Part shown: positions 22,329-34,679 of the stretch, in pieces
Layout: the number at the start of each line of letters is the position of its first letter
Numbering within the stretch: the stretch's first letter is position 1
Source: Carya illinoinensis
Lineage: Eukaryota > Streptophyta > Magnoliopsida > Fagales > Juglandaceae
Reading direction: 5' to 3'
DNA length: 64,000 nt
Assembly (NCBI RefSeq): GCF_018687715.1
Contig: NC_056758.1
Location: 20,079,501 to 20,143,500 of the forward strand
The notes under the pieces: model-generated
Databases searched by the model: none
The model's input: only the letters and a program-made list of their open reading frames with translations
What the model was told of the DNA's origin: nothing
Made by a program: the position numbers and the translations under genes

Positions 22329-23897
22329 AAAACTTTATTCATGCAACAAAATTTTTAGACCAAGATATGTCCATTAGCTTGGCCAAAAATGCCAAAACAT
22401 AACATACTCTCCAGTTTCACGCATAGAATGGCCTTTCCATGGTTAAAAATACTTTTGACTGGCCAAATGACCATGGAATGATATGAATAATATATCTATG
22501 AAAACTATACTCAAAGAGGAACAACTTTGATGAGGATTTATTGTGTTAAAATACTTACAAATGGTCAAAAATCTCCATGTAAAAAGACTCAAAAATCTGC
22601 CTGAGAGAGCTTTTTTGGGTTTCTCTCTAAAAACGAGGTGAAGAAGTGATTAAAGGGAAATAAGTGTGTCTTGCACGACTCTAGACTTCTAGAGGGGGAA
22701 TATGTGGGCTTGAATGACCCTTTATTGGAGGTGGCTATATGACATAAAGTGGAGAATAGTGAGGGGCAAAGGACTACCTGCAGAAGTTGTGAGGTATGGA
22801 GGTTGATGAGGTGAATTCTCCTTCACATCAAGGCACTATTGGGTGTAGCCAAGGGCAGTGGATGGTATGTCATGTGAGGGAGGAAACTTCTTCAAGAAGC
22901 TTTGCCAAGGTGGCCAAATTTGTGGGCCTCAACCAAGTGTGCTTCAATTTGGGGTTTAAAGGAGGTTTGATTAGGGTTTGAGATGCTATCAAGCCCAAAT
23001 TCAATTTTTCTTGACCCAATCAAATTTTCAAGGTTTAAAAGGTTGGATAATGATATCATAACAAGAATTTGAGAAATTAATAGCATGTGAAAGTGATTTA
23101 ATCAAGTGACTAAATATAATGTTAGAAATTGGATAAAAAAGTATTTGAGGGCCAACTTTAGGGTTTGGTTTCTATTTCAACCAATATTTTGGGATTTCAA
23201 TTGGATTTCACCCATTTAGGATCTCGCTAGGGTTGAAACCCTCTTTGGTCTGGCACAATTTGGTTGATCAGTTAAAAAACGTTTTGCTTAAGTGGAATGA
23301 TCTCACACCTTGATTTCCTTCACAAATCCATCTAATGATTTTTCTTTGTTCCAAGTGTCTAATACTATTCACTATGTGTGGCTAAGATCTTGCCAAGTGT
23401 CCAAATAAAACTTCTCTAACCTAATTTGGATGTTCAACACTGTGATTTTGAAAATACTGCATTTCGTATGCTTATCGAGGTTACTATTCACTCCAAAAAA
23501 ATGCATAATAAACTTAATATTGAAAAATCCTAAATATTCATATTAACCTACAGTAAAAATCGTTTACCAAAACTCAACCCCAAAGTGCCCCTAAAATTGA
23601 TTTCATTGTTTTGAACAGGCGTTTCGTCTGAAATTATGAAAATTGGTTATTACACCATAAAATCCTAAATAATCAACCAAGTCTAGTGACACAAACCATA
23701 ATATATTTTGACACTTTTAACTATATTAAACAATTAAAATTGCATTCCTGGCACCATAGTGAGTAATAACACTAACTATGTTGATAGAGTAAAACCTTTA
23801 TGATTAGTCGATTCGTAAAAACTTACGGAGTTTTCACGAGGTTCCTTAAGTCTATAGAAATTCCACCATTGACTTTCTAGCGGACTGTTACAATCCA

Positions 23898-25345
23898 TAC
23901 TTATCAAGAAAAAATAGCCAATAATAAAAGCATAACTCAATTACCTGTAACTCTGCTTGGTTAAGCAAGGCTAAAAATCTCATATAATCTCAACTCATCA
24001 TTACAACTTTTTCAAATTTTCATACAAAATATAATAAACAATTTAACCTTTTCAAATTCTAATACAAAATTAATATTAAAAAATTATATTATAACAATAT
24101 TTTATTCATTACTATTTAAAGCATCTCATATGTGTAACCAAATGGGACCTTAGAATCTAGTTCCAAAAAATGGTGCAGATGGATTTATTAAGACCAAGAG
24201 ATATGCAAGCATTTAGGAAGAAGGAAAACTGAGAATTTCGTCACATAGGTTGTGTTGATACAGTGGCGACTTATTAACAACCATTGGTGGGAAAGACTGG
24301 GCTCAACATCTCAATACCCATCGAAAACGCAGGCATTTTTAAGCAAAATACCTTTACAAAATCTCAAAGCACAAAACTAAATTAATAAAAAAAAAATACG
24401 TTTTTCTTTCCCATGGATTATTTAGAATTGCAGAAAAATAAACCCAACAAAGGAAAGTTTTGGTTCAATCCATGAAGAGGAAAAAATTGGAAAGGCAAAA
24501 AATTTGTTTTATTGTTTACAAGATTGACTAGATAAAAATAGTTAACTTTACCAAAAGCTTTGGGTTGTGACCAAATGTTCATCTGTTGAGACACTGTTTC
24601 CATCGAGGTGGAGTTGGGATGGATGATTCGAAGAAGCCAATAACAGGGCAGGGGATGCCTTTTATGATGTGGAGTTGGGATGGGAAGAAGCTAAGAACAA
24701 GGTTGGGGGAAGATTTTTAAGATGTGGAGTTAGGGTTTCTTTTTTGAGAGAGAAGAACAAAAAGAAAGGAGGCCGACTGATAAAAATAAATTTTGAGTTG
24801 GGATGGAAGATTCGGGGATGGAAGATTTGAAGCTGAAGTTCACCAGGGCAGAGGAATGGGCTACGGAGTGAAGAGTGGTGTTAGGGTTTGTGAAGAACAA
24901 AAAGATAGGAAGGAAGTGGACTGATTCAAAATTTCATTTTTTAATATTTTAAATTGATGCCACGGGGCATGCCACATCAAGTGGGAGCAGGCAACAGGTG
25001 CATCAAGCGGTGGGCATAGCATTTTCCTTTGTGAATAGTAATAAGATTATTGAGTTGAAATGAGATGAGATGGCTTTTAAAAATTGTACGTTTGGATTAG
25101 AAAATGAGATAAGATGAGATGGTTTTGGATTAAGAAGTGATTTTAAAATAACTGTTTGGATAAGAGAGTGTCTCTCAGTACGAGTTGAGATGAGACAAAA
25201 CATCTCTGAATTCAAACAAGCCCTTGACAACACTTAATTAATTTAGAGTTTTGCAACTTTGTTTTATTTAATGTTTTTTCAATTTATATCTTTATGATCA
25301 ATCTTGTATATCAATGTGAATAGCAAATAGAATGGAAATTTTGAG
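23898..25345. other. DNA between LTR-B copy 1 and LINE-2, no gene seen
   Basis: The stretch has short AT-rich frames only. A direct repeat around GATGTGGAGTT(A/G)GG appears near 24667 and 24720. At about 25030-25210 there is a degenerate GAGATGAGATGG-type repeat, possibly a small MITE. Confidence 0.4.
25030..25215. repeat. degenerate GAGATGAGATGG repeat, possible small non-autonomous element
   Basis: TGAAATGAGATGAGATGG, AGATAAGATGAGATGG and GTTGAGATGAGAC occur within 180 bp, together with GTTTGGATTAG and TTTGGATAAG phrases. I cannot define ends or a TSD. Confidence 0.35.
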
Positions 25346-25514
25346 TCAACTTTCAAAATATTCTTTCAACCCGCTCTGCTAGGGTTCTTTGAATTTTCTC
25401 GATCCTGCTACTACGGTCTGTCTGCATGGCGATTGGTGAGGCCTTGCTGCTCACAGCAGGCCATCAATGCTCTTTTGCTGATCTCGTCTCTGCAGTGTCG
25501 CAGCCTCTGTCGGA

Positions 25515-26106
25515 ATGGATGTGGCCTTTCGAGCACCAAAGATAATAGATGGAGAATTATGTTTTATGCTTTTTGCAGAGGAATTAGATAAAACTATCCT
25601 ACCTTTTCGGTTTTCCTTGGTCTTGAAATTCCTTCGTCAAAGGCCTTCACTGGACTTGATCAGAGCTTTTATCCGTGGTTGCTAGGGGTTGTCAGTTGTT
25701 CCAGTGGTTTTGAATATGAGATTTCCAAGAAATGTGTTTAGTCAGCTCTCGAATGAGAATGACTTTCATAAGGCACTGTCTCGAGAATCGTGCAAGGTTA
25801 ATTGTGTGTCGTATCGAGCTTTTGCTTGGATGCCAGAGTTTGATGAAGAATATGAACCTGTGTGTGTGCCAGTGTGGGTGTTCTTACTAGGTTTGCCACC
25901 TAATCTCTACCATAATTTGGTTCTTAAGAGTCTTACGACCTCGATTGGTCGGTTTATTCGTAGAGATAATCCTACCTTTTGTGCAACGAGAATTGATGAA
26001 GCACGTGTCTGTTGTGAGGTTGATACCTCTAAAGAACCTATTTCACATTTTTGGATTGGAAAACCTAGTTTTCCTTGTAGTAGAAAACAAGAAGTTGTAT
26101 ACGGGA
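25515..26106 (+). pseudogene. LINE-2 ORF1, N-terminal part (DUF4283)
   Basis: From the ATG at 25515 (MDVAFRAPKIIDGELCF) the frame shows the DUF4283 fold of plant LINE first proteins: FRFSLVLKFLRQRPSLDLI, ALSREScK-type sequence, SYRAFAWMPEF and VPVWVFLLGLP. These proteins bind element RNA. A TAG at 25683-25685 interrupts it in frame, and LTR-B copy 2 cuts it at 26106 after KQEVVYG. The rest resumes at 36594. Confidence 0.8.
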
Positions 26107-27369
26107 TGTAATAGCCCACTAGAAATTCAATGGTAAAATTTCTAGTGATTTTAGGAATCTCATGAAAATTCCGTAACTTTTCATGAATCGACTAATTGCA
26201 TAGGTTTTAGTTTGCCAGCATAGTCAGTGTTATCACTCACTATGGTGCTAGAAGTGTGATTTTATTTATTTGAGGAAGTTAGAAGTGTCAAAATACGTTA
26301 TGGTCTGTGCTAATTGACTCAGTTGATTATTTAGGATTTTATGACGCAATAATCTCATTTTCAGTTTTTGGACGGTACGCTTATTCGAAAACCCATTTTA
26401 CTTTTTTTGAGACACTTCGGAGTAGAATTTTGAGAAACAAATTGCACAGCTAGGTTTGTATAAATATTTAAGATTTTTCAGTGCAAAGTTTATTTTTCAC
26501 ATTCCCAGAGTGAATAGTAATCTCAATAGTACCACTTAAAGCAGTGTTTTTAAAATCAAAGTGTGGAATGTCCAAATTAGGTTCGAGAAGTTTTATTTGG
26601 ACACTTGGCAAGATCTTAGCCATACTCGGTGAATAGTATTAGACACTTGGCACAAAGAGGAACCATTAGATGGATTTGTGAAGGAAATCAATATGTGAGA
26701 TCATGCCAACTAAGCAAAACCCTATTCTTTCATCTGATCAACCAAATTGAGCCAGATCAAAGAGGGTTTCCACCCTCGTGAAACCCTAAATGATCGAAAT
26801 CCAATTGAAATCCCAAAAGCTTGGTTGAAACCAAAACCCTAAACGGTTTCCCCAAGCCCTAAAGTTAGCCTTCAAACCCTTTTTTATCCAATTTCTAGCA
26901 TTGTATTTAGTCACTTGATTAAATTACTTCCACATGCTATTAATTCACAAAATTCTTGTTATGACATAATTATCCAACCAAACCCGCATTAAACCCCAAA
27001 TTGAAGCCCACTTGGTTGATTTTAAGATGATGTTATGAATATGTTAGAAGTAAGATTTGATTTTTGGAATTCTTAGAGATGTTTTGATTTAGGGTCAAAC
27101 CTTGTGATTCAAGTGTTTGCTATTTGTTAAAAAATTTGGATCCTTTTACAAAAAGTTTGGTTTTGATGATTTTGGTTTAAGCATGAGTTTTGAAGTTTGA
27201 AGGAATTGCAACAAAAATCAAGAGAAATGAGCTATGGATGTTAGCCATAGTGTGTTTTCCATAGTTGTGATTTGTTTTAAATTTTTCTGAGTTGATATTT
27301 GAATTTAGGAAAAAAATTTATACGAGAAATGTAGGTTTTGAAAATTTTTGGAGTTAGGATGTGAAATCC

Positions 27370-27387
27370 TTTTTTTTTTTTTTTTTT
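27370..27387 (-). other. poly-A tail of LINE-1 (T run on the plus strand)
   Basis: Eighteen T in a row adjoin the TSD on the plus strand. On the minus strand the element ends GATATTTCCTAT followed by the A run, as expected for target-primed reverse transcription. Confidence 0.92.
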
Positions 27388-27408
27388 ATAGGAAATATCA
27401 ACCTTTCA

Positions 27409-28473
27409 TTAAAAGAAGCCCCACATAATTGCAAAAAGCACATCTAGTTCAGCACCCGTACCATGTTGGAACAGAGCCAAAGCTACTTGCTGAACTGTCA
27501 GATAAGTCTCAAGATGCTGAATTAAAGGAACAAGAGAAGACCAGCATGGGGAAACTATAGGACAAAAAATTAAGGCATGTGATGTTGTCTCAACTTGCTG
27601 GGTGCAAAAACAGCATGGGCCTTCAATAAGAATGTGTTGCCGAAGAAGGTTCTGTTTAGAGGGAAGAATATCCCTACATGCCCTCCACGCGAAAACCTTT
27701 ATCTTGTTGGGGACTCTCATCTTCCACAAGGCCTTCCACAAAGATTGTTGTTGCCTAGCATTAGAGCACTCACCTCTACAGCCCTGAAGTTGAGTTTTGA
27801 AAAATCTATAGCAGCTTTTAATGCTAAATCTACCACTTCTTTCACAGGACCAAATCATTTTATCAGGTTGCTCATTTGGGAAGATCAGAACTTTTAAACT
27901 ATCAACAGAAGCATCCTGAAGAACTTCTGGAACTAAAACAGCTTCCTTCATCAAAGATTGATGGCCCGGAATCCAGGGGTGCTTCCAAAGTTTAGTGGTT
28001 TTACCATCACCTATTCTCCAAGAGCATCCATGACTCATCAACTCCGTCACCTCCCAAATACCACGCCAAGTGAAAGAAGGGTTTCTTCCTAAACCAGCAG
28101 CTAACAAATCTCCTTGGGGGAAATACTTTGCCTTAAAAATTTTGTGAAGCAAAGAGTCTGTCTCATTCAAAATCCTCCACCCTTGTTTGGCTAACAAAGA
28201 CAAATTGAACACCCGTAAATCCTTGAAACCGAGACCCCCTTTCCCTTTTGGTTCACACATTTTTTTCCAGCTCATCCAAGCAATTTTCCATTCCTCCTTT
28301 CTCTGGCCCCACCAAAATCTAGACATCATAGACTCTAAATCTAAACAAAGAGAGATAGGGAGAAGGAAACAACTCATAGAATAGGTTGGGATCAAAAGAG
28401 CTACTGCCTTAATCAAAATCTCACACCCCCCTGTGATAACATAGACTCCTTCCAACCCTGAAGCTTCTTCCAA
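27409..28473 (-). pseudogene. LINE-1 ORF2, C-terminal region with zinc-binding (zf-RVT) domain
   Basis: The frame reads AVALLIPTYSMSCFLLP, FWWGQRKEEWKIAWMSWKKMC and GGLGFKDLRVFNLSLLAKQGWR, the conserved sequence after plant LINE RT. A zf-RVT motif follows: WKALWKMRVPNKIKVFAWRA, then CCFCTQQVETTSHALIFCP. It is in a different frame from the RT part; the shift falls near a C run at about 28424-28430. The frame ends with LFAIMWGFF and a stop 22 nt before the tail, and no RNase H follows. Confidence 0.88.
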
Positions 28474-29855
28474 ACCCTTTGTTTTATTTCATCAAAAGCC
28501 TTAGACTTCACTTGACCAACGGCAGGAGGAAGGCCCAGATATTTCTCATAATTTTGCACTTCCGATACACCCCATAGGTTCATCAACTCAGCTTTTGTAT
28601 CTCTGGACACATTGCCACTGAAAATCATGGAAGTTTTCTCCATATTAATTTTTTGGCCCGAAGCATATTCATACTTCTCCAGCAGCGCTTTGATTTTTCT
28701 GTTCTCAGCAACATTAGCTTTGCAAAAGATAACGCTGTCATCAGCAAACAACAAGTCATTAATGGAGGGCGCATTCCTACAAATTTTGATGCCTGAAATC
28801 TCCTTGCGAGTGGCTGTAGCCTTCAACAAAGCTATCAGACCCTCAGTAACAAACAAGAAGAGATAAGGGGATAAGGGATCCCCCTGACGAATCCCTCTGC
28901 TTGGGACTATACAGCCCTTTGATGCTCCATTCACTAAGACTGAAAAAGAGGAGGATTCAATAGAAGACATGACCAAATCAACAAACCGAGAATTAAACCC
29001 CAACATACCCATCACTTCCTTTAAGAAACCCCATTCAACTCGGTCGTATGCTTTACTCATATCGAGTTTGAGAGACATAAAGCCTTTTTTTCCTTTCTTC
29101 TTCATTCTCAAAAAATGGACTAATTCATAAGCTACAAGCACGTTGTCCGAGATGAGACGACCAAGCACAAACGCACATTGAGAATCTAAAATGATCCTTG
29201 GCAAGAATTTCTTGAGTCTATTAGCAATGACCTTTGAAATAAGCTTATAAAGCACATTACATAAACTAATAGGACGAAAGTCAGCCACTTTTGTTGGATG
29301 CAACTTCTTAGGAATCAACATGATAAAAGTATGGTTTAAGGAGGGGGGCATCATACCAAAGTGTAGCACATCCAGAATAGCAAGAGAAACTGACTTACCT
29401 AGAATAGGCCAGTAGTTCTGATAAAACAAAGGTGCCATCCCACCGGGTCCCGGAGCTGAAGCAGGTTCCATTTGTTTTAAGGCTGAAAAAACCTCAGACT
29501 CAGTATACGGCTTGGCTGAGTCTTCATTCATCTCACCTGTCACTTTTCCTACCAAATCCCCTAGGAAATCACTCGTTTCTCGTTGAGAAGAAGCTGAGAA
29601 AATATTCCTGAAATATTCGACTATCAATTGGTCTCGCTTTTCCCCAACCTTCCATTCTCCAGCATCATTCTGCAGCTTGTCAATAAAGTTCTTTCTCTTT
29701 CTGTGAGAGGCCTTTAAATCAAAAAATTTTGAGTTTTGGTCCCCCTCTCTCAACCATAAAGCTTTCGCTCGCTGTCTCCACATAATTTCATCCCTATTTA
29801 ACCATTTATGGACCTCATTCCTGGCATGATTATGAGCTGCTTTACTCACACCCAT
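28413..29855 (-). pseudogene. LINE-1 ORF2, reverse transcriptase
   Basis: The 480-codon open frame contains a linker (WLREGDQNSKFFDLKASHRKRKN), then RT motifs: AKPYTESEVFSALKQMEP, SAPGPGGMAPLFYQNYWP, VADFRPISLCNVLYKLISKV, QCAFVLGRLISDNVLVAYE, LKLDMSKAYDRVEW, GIRQGDPLSPYLF and the catalytic FADDSVIF. It copies element RNA onto nicked chromosomal DNA. It is in the same frame as the endonuclease part, separated by two in-frame stops (about 29883-29952). All key catalytic Asp residues are visible. Confidence 0.92.
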
Positions 29856-29951
29856 TGGATCACCATCTTGTAGGAATTGAAGATGCTCTTTCGTCTGCTT
29901 CAGCTATCTCTGAACATTCCCAAAAACCATGTGGTTCCATGCTTTAAGTCT

Positions 29952-30812
29952 CTACCCACATACCCCTATTTTTTGCATCACATCTTCCATCTTGTTTCTT
30001 CCAGCAAAGAGAACCCAAGTGTCTTGTACAATTTTATCACAACTTGATTCCCCAATCCACATAGCCTCGAATCTGAACACTCTATTAGTCCTCCTCTTAG
30101 TTTTACGAATCTCAGAAGCCAAACTAATTGGAATGTGATCTGAATAGGCTGCTCCTCCGTGAACCACTTCAACTTGCGGAAACAACACCCACCACCGGGA
30201 ATTCCCAAAGAAACGATCTAATCGTTCGCATACTCTAGATTCTGGGTCACGCCCATTACACCAGGTATATTTAGGACCTCTAAAACCAATGTCCCAAAGA
30301 GAACAAGCATCCATCGTCTGCCTAAAATCATTCATTTGGCTCTGCGACCTATCCCTTCCCGCCAACTTCTCATGACTAAACAGAATTTCATTAAAATCCC
30401 CAAAAACCAACCAAGCCTCATCATCTCGGTGACACAAAGAGCGTAGTAAATCCCATGATCTCCATCTCTGAGAAGCATCAGGATTACCGTAAAAACCGGT
30501 AATAAAATACTTCAAAGACTTAGAAACATTCTCCTCAACACAAGCATCGATATGATTCTTTGAGTAACTCAAAATAGAAAGATTAAAATCCTTGCCCCAC
30601 AACAGAGCAAGACCCCCACTATTACCCTTCCTATCAATTGCTAAGCAATTCACAAAACTAAGAGAAAACTTGCACCGGTCAAAATCACGTACTGTCAAAT
30701 GTGTTTCCTGGAGAAACACTATATCGAGAGCTTCCTTCTTTATTAAGTCGCGAAGGACCCGAATGCCACGTGGGTTCCCAAGCCCACGGGCATTCCAACT
30801 GAGGCAGTTCAT
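29952..30812 (-). pseudogene. LINE-1 ORF2, AP-type endonuclease
   Basis: It starts MNCLSWNARGLGNPRGI and contains LDIVFLQETHL, WLVFGDFNEIL, YTWCNGRDPESRVCERLDR and AYSDHIPI. The Asn, Glu, Asp and Ser-Asp-His motifs of APE-type endonucleases are all present. This domain nicks the target to start insertion. It ends at a stop near 29952, in frame with RT downstream. The domain itself is uninterrupted. Confidence 0.92.
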
Positions 30813-30913
30813 GGCTCTCGGCAGTGCTGGGACCCAGCCACCGCCGTTGGGAAATCATGAACAACCTCCGACTCAACGATCGGAAGAGGAGACACCATCG
30901 TCCTCTTAGCATC

Positions 30914-31476
30914 TCAGACCTCTGTTTCCCCATCTTTCACAATTACTTTCCTTTTTCTTCCTGAAGGCAGACGTTTGGGGGATACTGAAATTGGAGATGT
31001 TGGTTTGTCAAGAATAGAAAGACATTTCCACTTACGACCCTCCAAGACGTTGGGCTTACTACGTCTAGACCCCGCTGGGCCCTCCTGGGCCTTCGGCTTA
31101 ATGAAATCCACCTTAGCGCCAGGATTGTTTAAGCCCATTTCCACAGCATTACCTAAGTCTAGCGAAGATTCTAGGCTCACCTTTTGAATAACCGAATCCT
31201 CTCTTTGTAATTCTTTATCCACTGACATCAACACATGCATATCATCCGCCTCTGTTTCCTTGATAACCACCTTCGTAACCGCTTTCTTCGAATCAGCAAC
31301 CATCGTTGGAATCACAGAATCGTGGACCTCCGTCATAGTCACTGAAGCTACACAAACTGTCCAAGATTTTCGCCTGGATCTGAACCCGAAGAACCATCCT
31401 GCCTATTTTGTGAATCCAGAGGAACAGAGGCATCCGCCTTATTTTTATCAGATTCTTAAGTAACTTCCCGGTGATG
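30914..31476 (-). pseudogene. LINE-1 ORF1, C-terminal part
   Basis: This is a hydrophilic, Lys/Ser-rich frame of 142 codons from 31342, ending at a stop near 30914, about 100 bp before the ORF2 start. The end is basic (SGRKRKVIVKDGETEV). It is the tail of ORF1, separated from the N-terminal part by LTR-E, whose TSD lies at 31477-31481. Confidence 0.7.
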
Positions 31477-31481
31477 CTCGC

Positions 31482-33478
31482 TGATAAAGGGTTAGAATTG
31501 CATAATTAAGTTGTTTAAATGAATGATTTATTTTATCAAATAAGGATTGAACACTTAATTATGCATCAAATTCTAATATTGAATGTCAAATTAATTGATG
31601 CCAATATTTTTTGCACATCAAGGTCTCATATTTGCCCTTGAAATATTTAAACTATGATACCAATTCATTTATATATTGTAGGGCATTTATGGAAGGAAAG
31701 AAAGAATGGGACTCAAATGCAAGCACCACTCGGCAATACATATATGTAGAGGACATCACATGCACGTTGCAACACAGCAACCATGCAGCAGACCAATTAT
31801 TCGAACCAGCCAAAAATAGATGCACATGCAGATGCAGAAATAAACTAGTTGGACCGAAAAGCTGGAAGAAGAGCAAGACATTTACGGAAAAGGTGTGTTG
31901 TGCGTGATTGAAGGAGAGTAGAATCAACAACCGAAAGATCAACAAGAACAACTGGAAGACTAGCTGGAGTGAGACAGCTTGAGTGTAGCTGGAATTTAAA
32001 GTATTGATTGGCACCGACTTGTGATATTGCTGGACGAAAGGTGAGCTGAACGTGGGCCATTCCAGTCAAAGAATCGGTACATGATTAGAATGAGATATTC
32101 CTTATGTGAGAGAAGCAGCCGGTGGATTAATTTGATTGGAGGGAGTTAGGATGAGTGAAAGTGCCGTATGTGAAAAGAGAAGGAGGAGTAGTGCAGCTAA
32201 TTTTCTTAACCTTTATTCTTCACTTTCGGTTTGGCAGCAAGAGGTGGAGAAATTGAATTTTTCTTCTCTCTTTTTAATTCGGCTAGCAGCAGATTCTCAA
32301 GGATTTCTTTTGGCCTTACATTCGAGCAGCAAATTGAGTAGAGATTGGTGTGTGAAGAAAGTGAGGTGCCATGATTAAAGGGAGAATAAAGTAATGGATG
32401 AAGGAGAGGGGAACATGGAACCGAAATTAAGGAAATTGATTGATTTTTCAAGAGGCAAGTGGGGTTGTTCGGCTATTGCATTTTCTGCTATAAATAGAGG
32501 TTGGTTGAAGAGAGGCAGGGACACGGAGGAAGAGGGAAGAAAAGAGGAAAGTCATGAGAAAGGAAGAGAGCAAATTGGTTTCTTAGTCTTTATTGGTGGG
32601 AATAAATTCATGTGTTGGAATTAAATAGAGTAGGAACTTGTGAGTGTAGAAAGGGACATGTGAAGTGGTTGGAGTTGTATTTCTTTTCGCTTATTCATGT
32701 TTTTCTAATGGCATTGGGCTGCAACTTAGTTTCAATTTCTGTTTTATGCATTTTAATTATGTTGTGAACTTTATTCTTTCAAGGTTGACTAGATTCTAAA
32801 TTTTGTTGTTTCTAAAATTGTTACCTAGTATTTCTTGTATTCCATTTTAGTTTTCTAATGAATAATATTTATATGATTTCTATAGTATTTGTAATAAATA
32901 TGTTTGGCTAAATTTTCATACTAAGGTTAGAGGTGAAGTTTAATGATTTACATATTGTTTCCGAATCGACGTAAAATCTATTTTGCGAGTTTGATTGATT
33001 GAAAGTTTTTATTTGAAAATTTTGATTATCTATATACTCGTCTTGATTCATTGTGATTTCCGAATACAGTGAATGCTTGAGGAATCCCTGTGGTATTCAA
33101 ATAGATTTGTAAATGTTTTAACCATCAATCGTTTACGCTCAATCATAAGCGTCTGTTTTTCTCGATCTTAAATGCTAAATCTACCAATTAAACGGAATCA
33201 TTATTCTAGTTTAATTGTAGTAAATTGATCGGAAACAATATCATAAATCATTAGACGGATCCTCGAAACCTTAGTCTTTTTCCATTTATTTTATCAATCT
33301 TCATTTGATAGTACGTTTCTTTTAGTAATTTTGTTTCATTGTCTGAATTTATTTCTTTATCACAAAAGTCAATCCCTGTGGATACGATCCTGTAAGATAC
33401 TACAACGCCTGTATACTTGCAGGTAAAACTGCACTAGATTTTTGATTCATTAATTTGAGTCAGAGTTTAGTCGCAACA
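31482..33478 (+). mobile_element. LTR-E solo LTR, copy 2, inside LINE-1 ORF1
   Basis: It starts TGATAAAGGGTTAGAATTGC, matching the minus-strand start of LTR-E copy 1, and ends ...AGTCGCAACA. The TSD CTCGC is at 31477-31481 and 33479-33483. Length is 1997 bp. Near the end is TCAATCCCTGTGGATACGATC, as in other Athila/Tat-type LTRs. A TATAAATAG at about 32490 could be its promoter. There is no coding domain, primer site or polypurine tract. Confidence 0.87.
32490..32498 (+). promoter_or_regulatory. possible TATA box in LTR-E
   Basis: The sequence CTATAAATAGAGG sits in the middle of the LTR, a usual place for the U3/R promoter. The call is motif-based only. Confidence 0.4.
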
Positions 33479-33483
33479 CTCGC

Positions 33484-34234
33484 GTCTTGTAAATTGTATT
33501 CTAGCACGCAACCAGTTACCATAAGGGAATCCTTCCTCCCCAGCGCTGTGCTGTTGATCTTTCCATTTCACACACTCCGAATGATTATGATTCAATAGAC
33601 CGCAGCAATAACAAAAATTGGGTAACCTTTCATAAGAAAATCAAATCCACACAGGTTTCTCAAGGCCAATATTCACCAGTTTTCCACGTAGTAGAGGTTT
33701 TGAAATGTCCATGGCAACCCTTACACGTAGAAATTCACCCCACGCTACTTCTCCTTTTACAATATCCACTTCAATGACTCTGCCAATCTTGCTACCTAAC
33801 AGACTTCCCATATACTCATTTCGAGCAATGAAAGGTAAATCGTGCAATCTTACCTAGAAAGACGCCTCGGTGAACTGGATTTGATGCACTTGTTGATGAC
33901 CTTCCACCTCCTTAACCAGCACCAAGTGTTTATCGAAAGACCAGGGACCATCTCTAATGACTCGGTCCTTATCACATTCATCATCAAATTCGATTAGCAT
34001 GATAGAAGAATTTAGATCTTTGAATTTTATACCCCTAACCGGCCTCCAAGCTCTCCTCATAGTATGTTTGAAAGCCTCCCGATTATAATGACGATGAGTG
34101 AGCAATTTGACTACCAAACATTTTCCACCACTCAGAACGGCATCTTGCAGCTTCCCCACATCAACAATGATCTCCTCACTCTCAGCTTCCGTGAGAGAAA
34201 GATTCTTGTACATTTCCTCTAGATTGACCTCCAT
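33484..34234 (-). pseudogene. LINE-1 ORF1, N-terminal part (DUF4283 and CCHC knuckle)
   Basis: It begins MEVNLEEMYKNLSLTEAESE at 34234, followed by the DUF4283 pattern: FKHTMRRAWRPVRGIKF, IMLIEFDDECDKDRVIRDGPW and SFDKHLVLV. A stop after TEASF is followed in the same frame by VRLHDLPFIARNEYMG and VRVAMDISKPLLRG. After a small frameshift near 33640, a zinc knuckle CYCCGLLNHNHSEC (CX2CX4HX4C) is at about 33570-33615. LTR-E then interrupts the gene. Confidence 0.85.
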
Positions 34235-34679
34235 CGAAGCCCTTTCCCAAGCACCCCGCTGACAGTACCCTAGTGAACGAAATCGAGACTAAATGACTTG
34301 AAAGACCTGTACTAAGCCAGGAGAAAAAACCTCTACATAGGGAAAAACCCTAGGAGAGGAAAAATCTGTGTATTGAAACCCCAATATGAAAAGTCCATCT
34401 TTGTCACATTATTAATGTAATCAGGATGTGAAATCCTTAAGTTAGAGGTAAAATGGTCATTTTACACATATAGAGGGTAAAATGGTGATTTATTCTAAGG
34501 TATCTTGTTTTCATGCTTCTAATTGTTAGTGAATAAATTTCTAACTTTTAGAATCACTATTTTTAGTTCCTCATGTTTCGCACTTTATTCTCGTAAAATG
34601 CGACGATCGAGGTAAGTTAGCTCTTAACTTACTATTAGTTTATTATGTATGTGAGATGGGTAAGGGAACTATAATTTAT

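Larger units (their letters stand above)
15204..23892 (-). mobile_element. LTR-B solo LTR, copy 1, with two nested solo LTRs
   Basis: The left end TGCGACGCTCC and right end CGGACTGTTACA match the ends of the copy at 43197-55248. The 5-bp TSD ATCCA is present at 15199-15203 and 23893-23897. After removing the two nested LTRs and their TSDs, about 4.36 kb remains, with no coding domain, primer site or polypurine tract, so it reads as a solo LTR. The minus orientation is inferred from the GGGGGCGTCACA-type end shared with Tekay LTRs. Length variation against the other copies comes largely from internal tandem arrays. Confidence 0.82.
27372..34422 (-). mobile_element. LINE-1: L1-type LINE on the minus strand, split by LTR-E
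   Basis: A 16-bp TSD, AGGATGTGAAATCCTT, lies at 27356-27371 and 34423-34438. The poly-A tail appears as an 18-T run at 27370-27387. Read on the minus strand, the order is ORF1 (DUF4283, CCHC knuckle), ORF2 endonuclease, RT and a zinc-knuckle-like C-terminal region. After removing LTR-E and its TSD it is about 5.05 kb. The RNase H domain seen in LINE-2 is missing, and the 3' end follows the C-terminal region directly. RT and endonuclease motifs are intact, so it is much younger than LINE-2. Confidence 0.93.

Noticed and set aside
30592..31463. Plus-strand frames in this interval
   Set aside because: They are antisense shadows of LINE-1 ORF1 and endonuclease.
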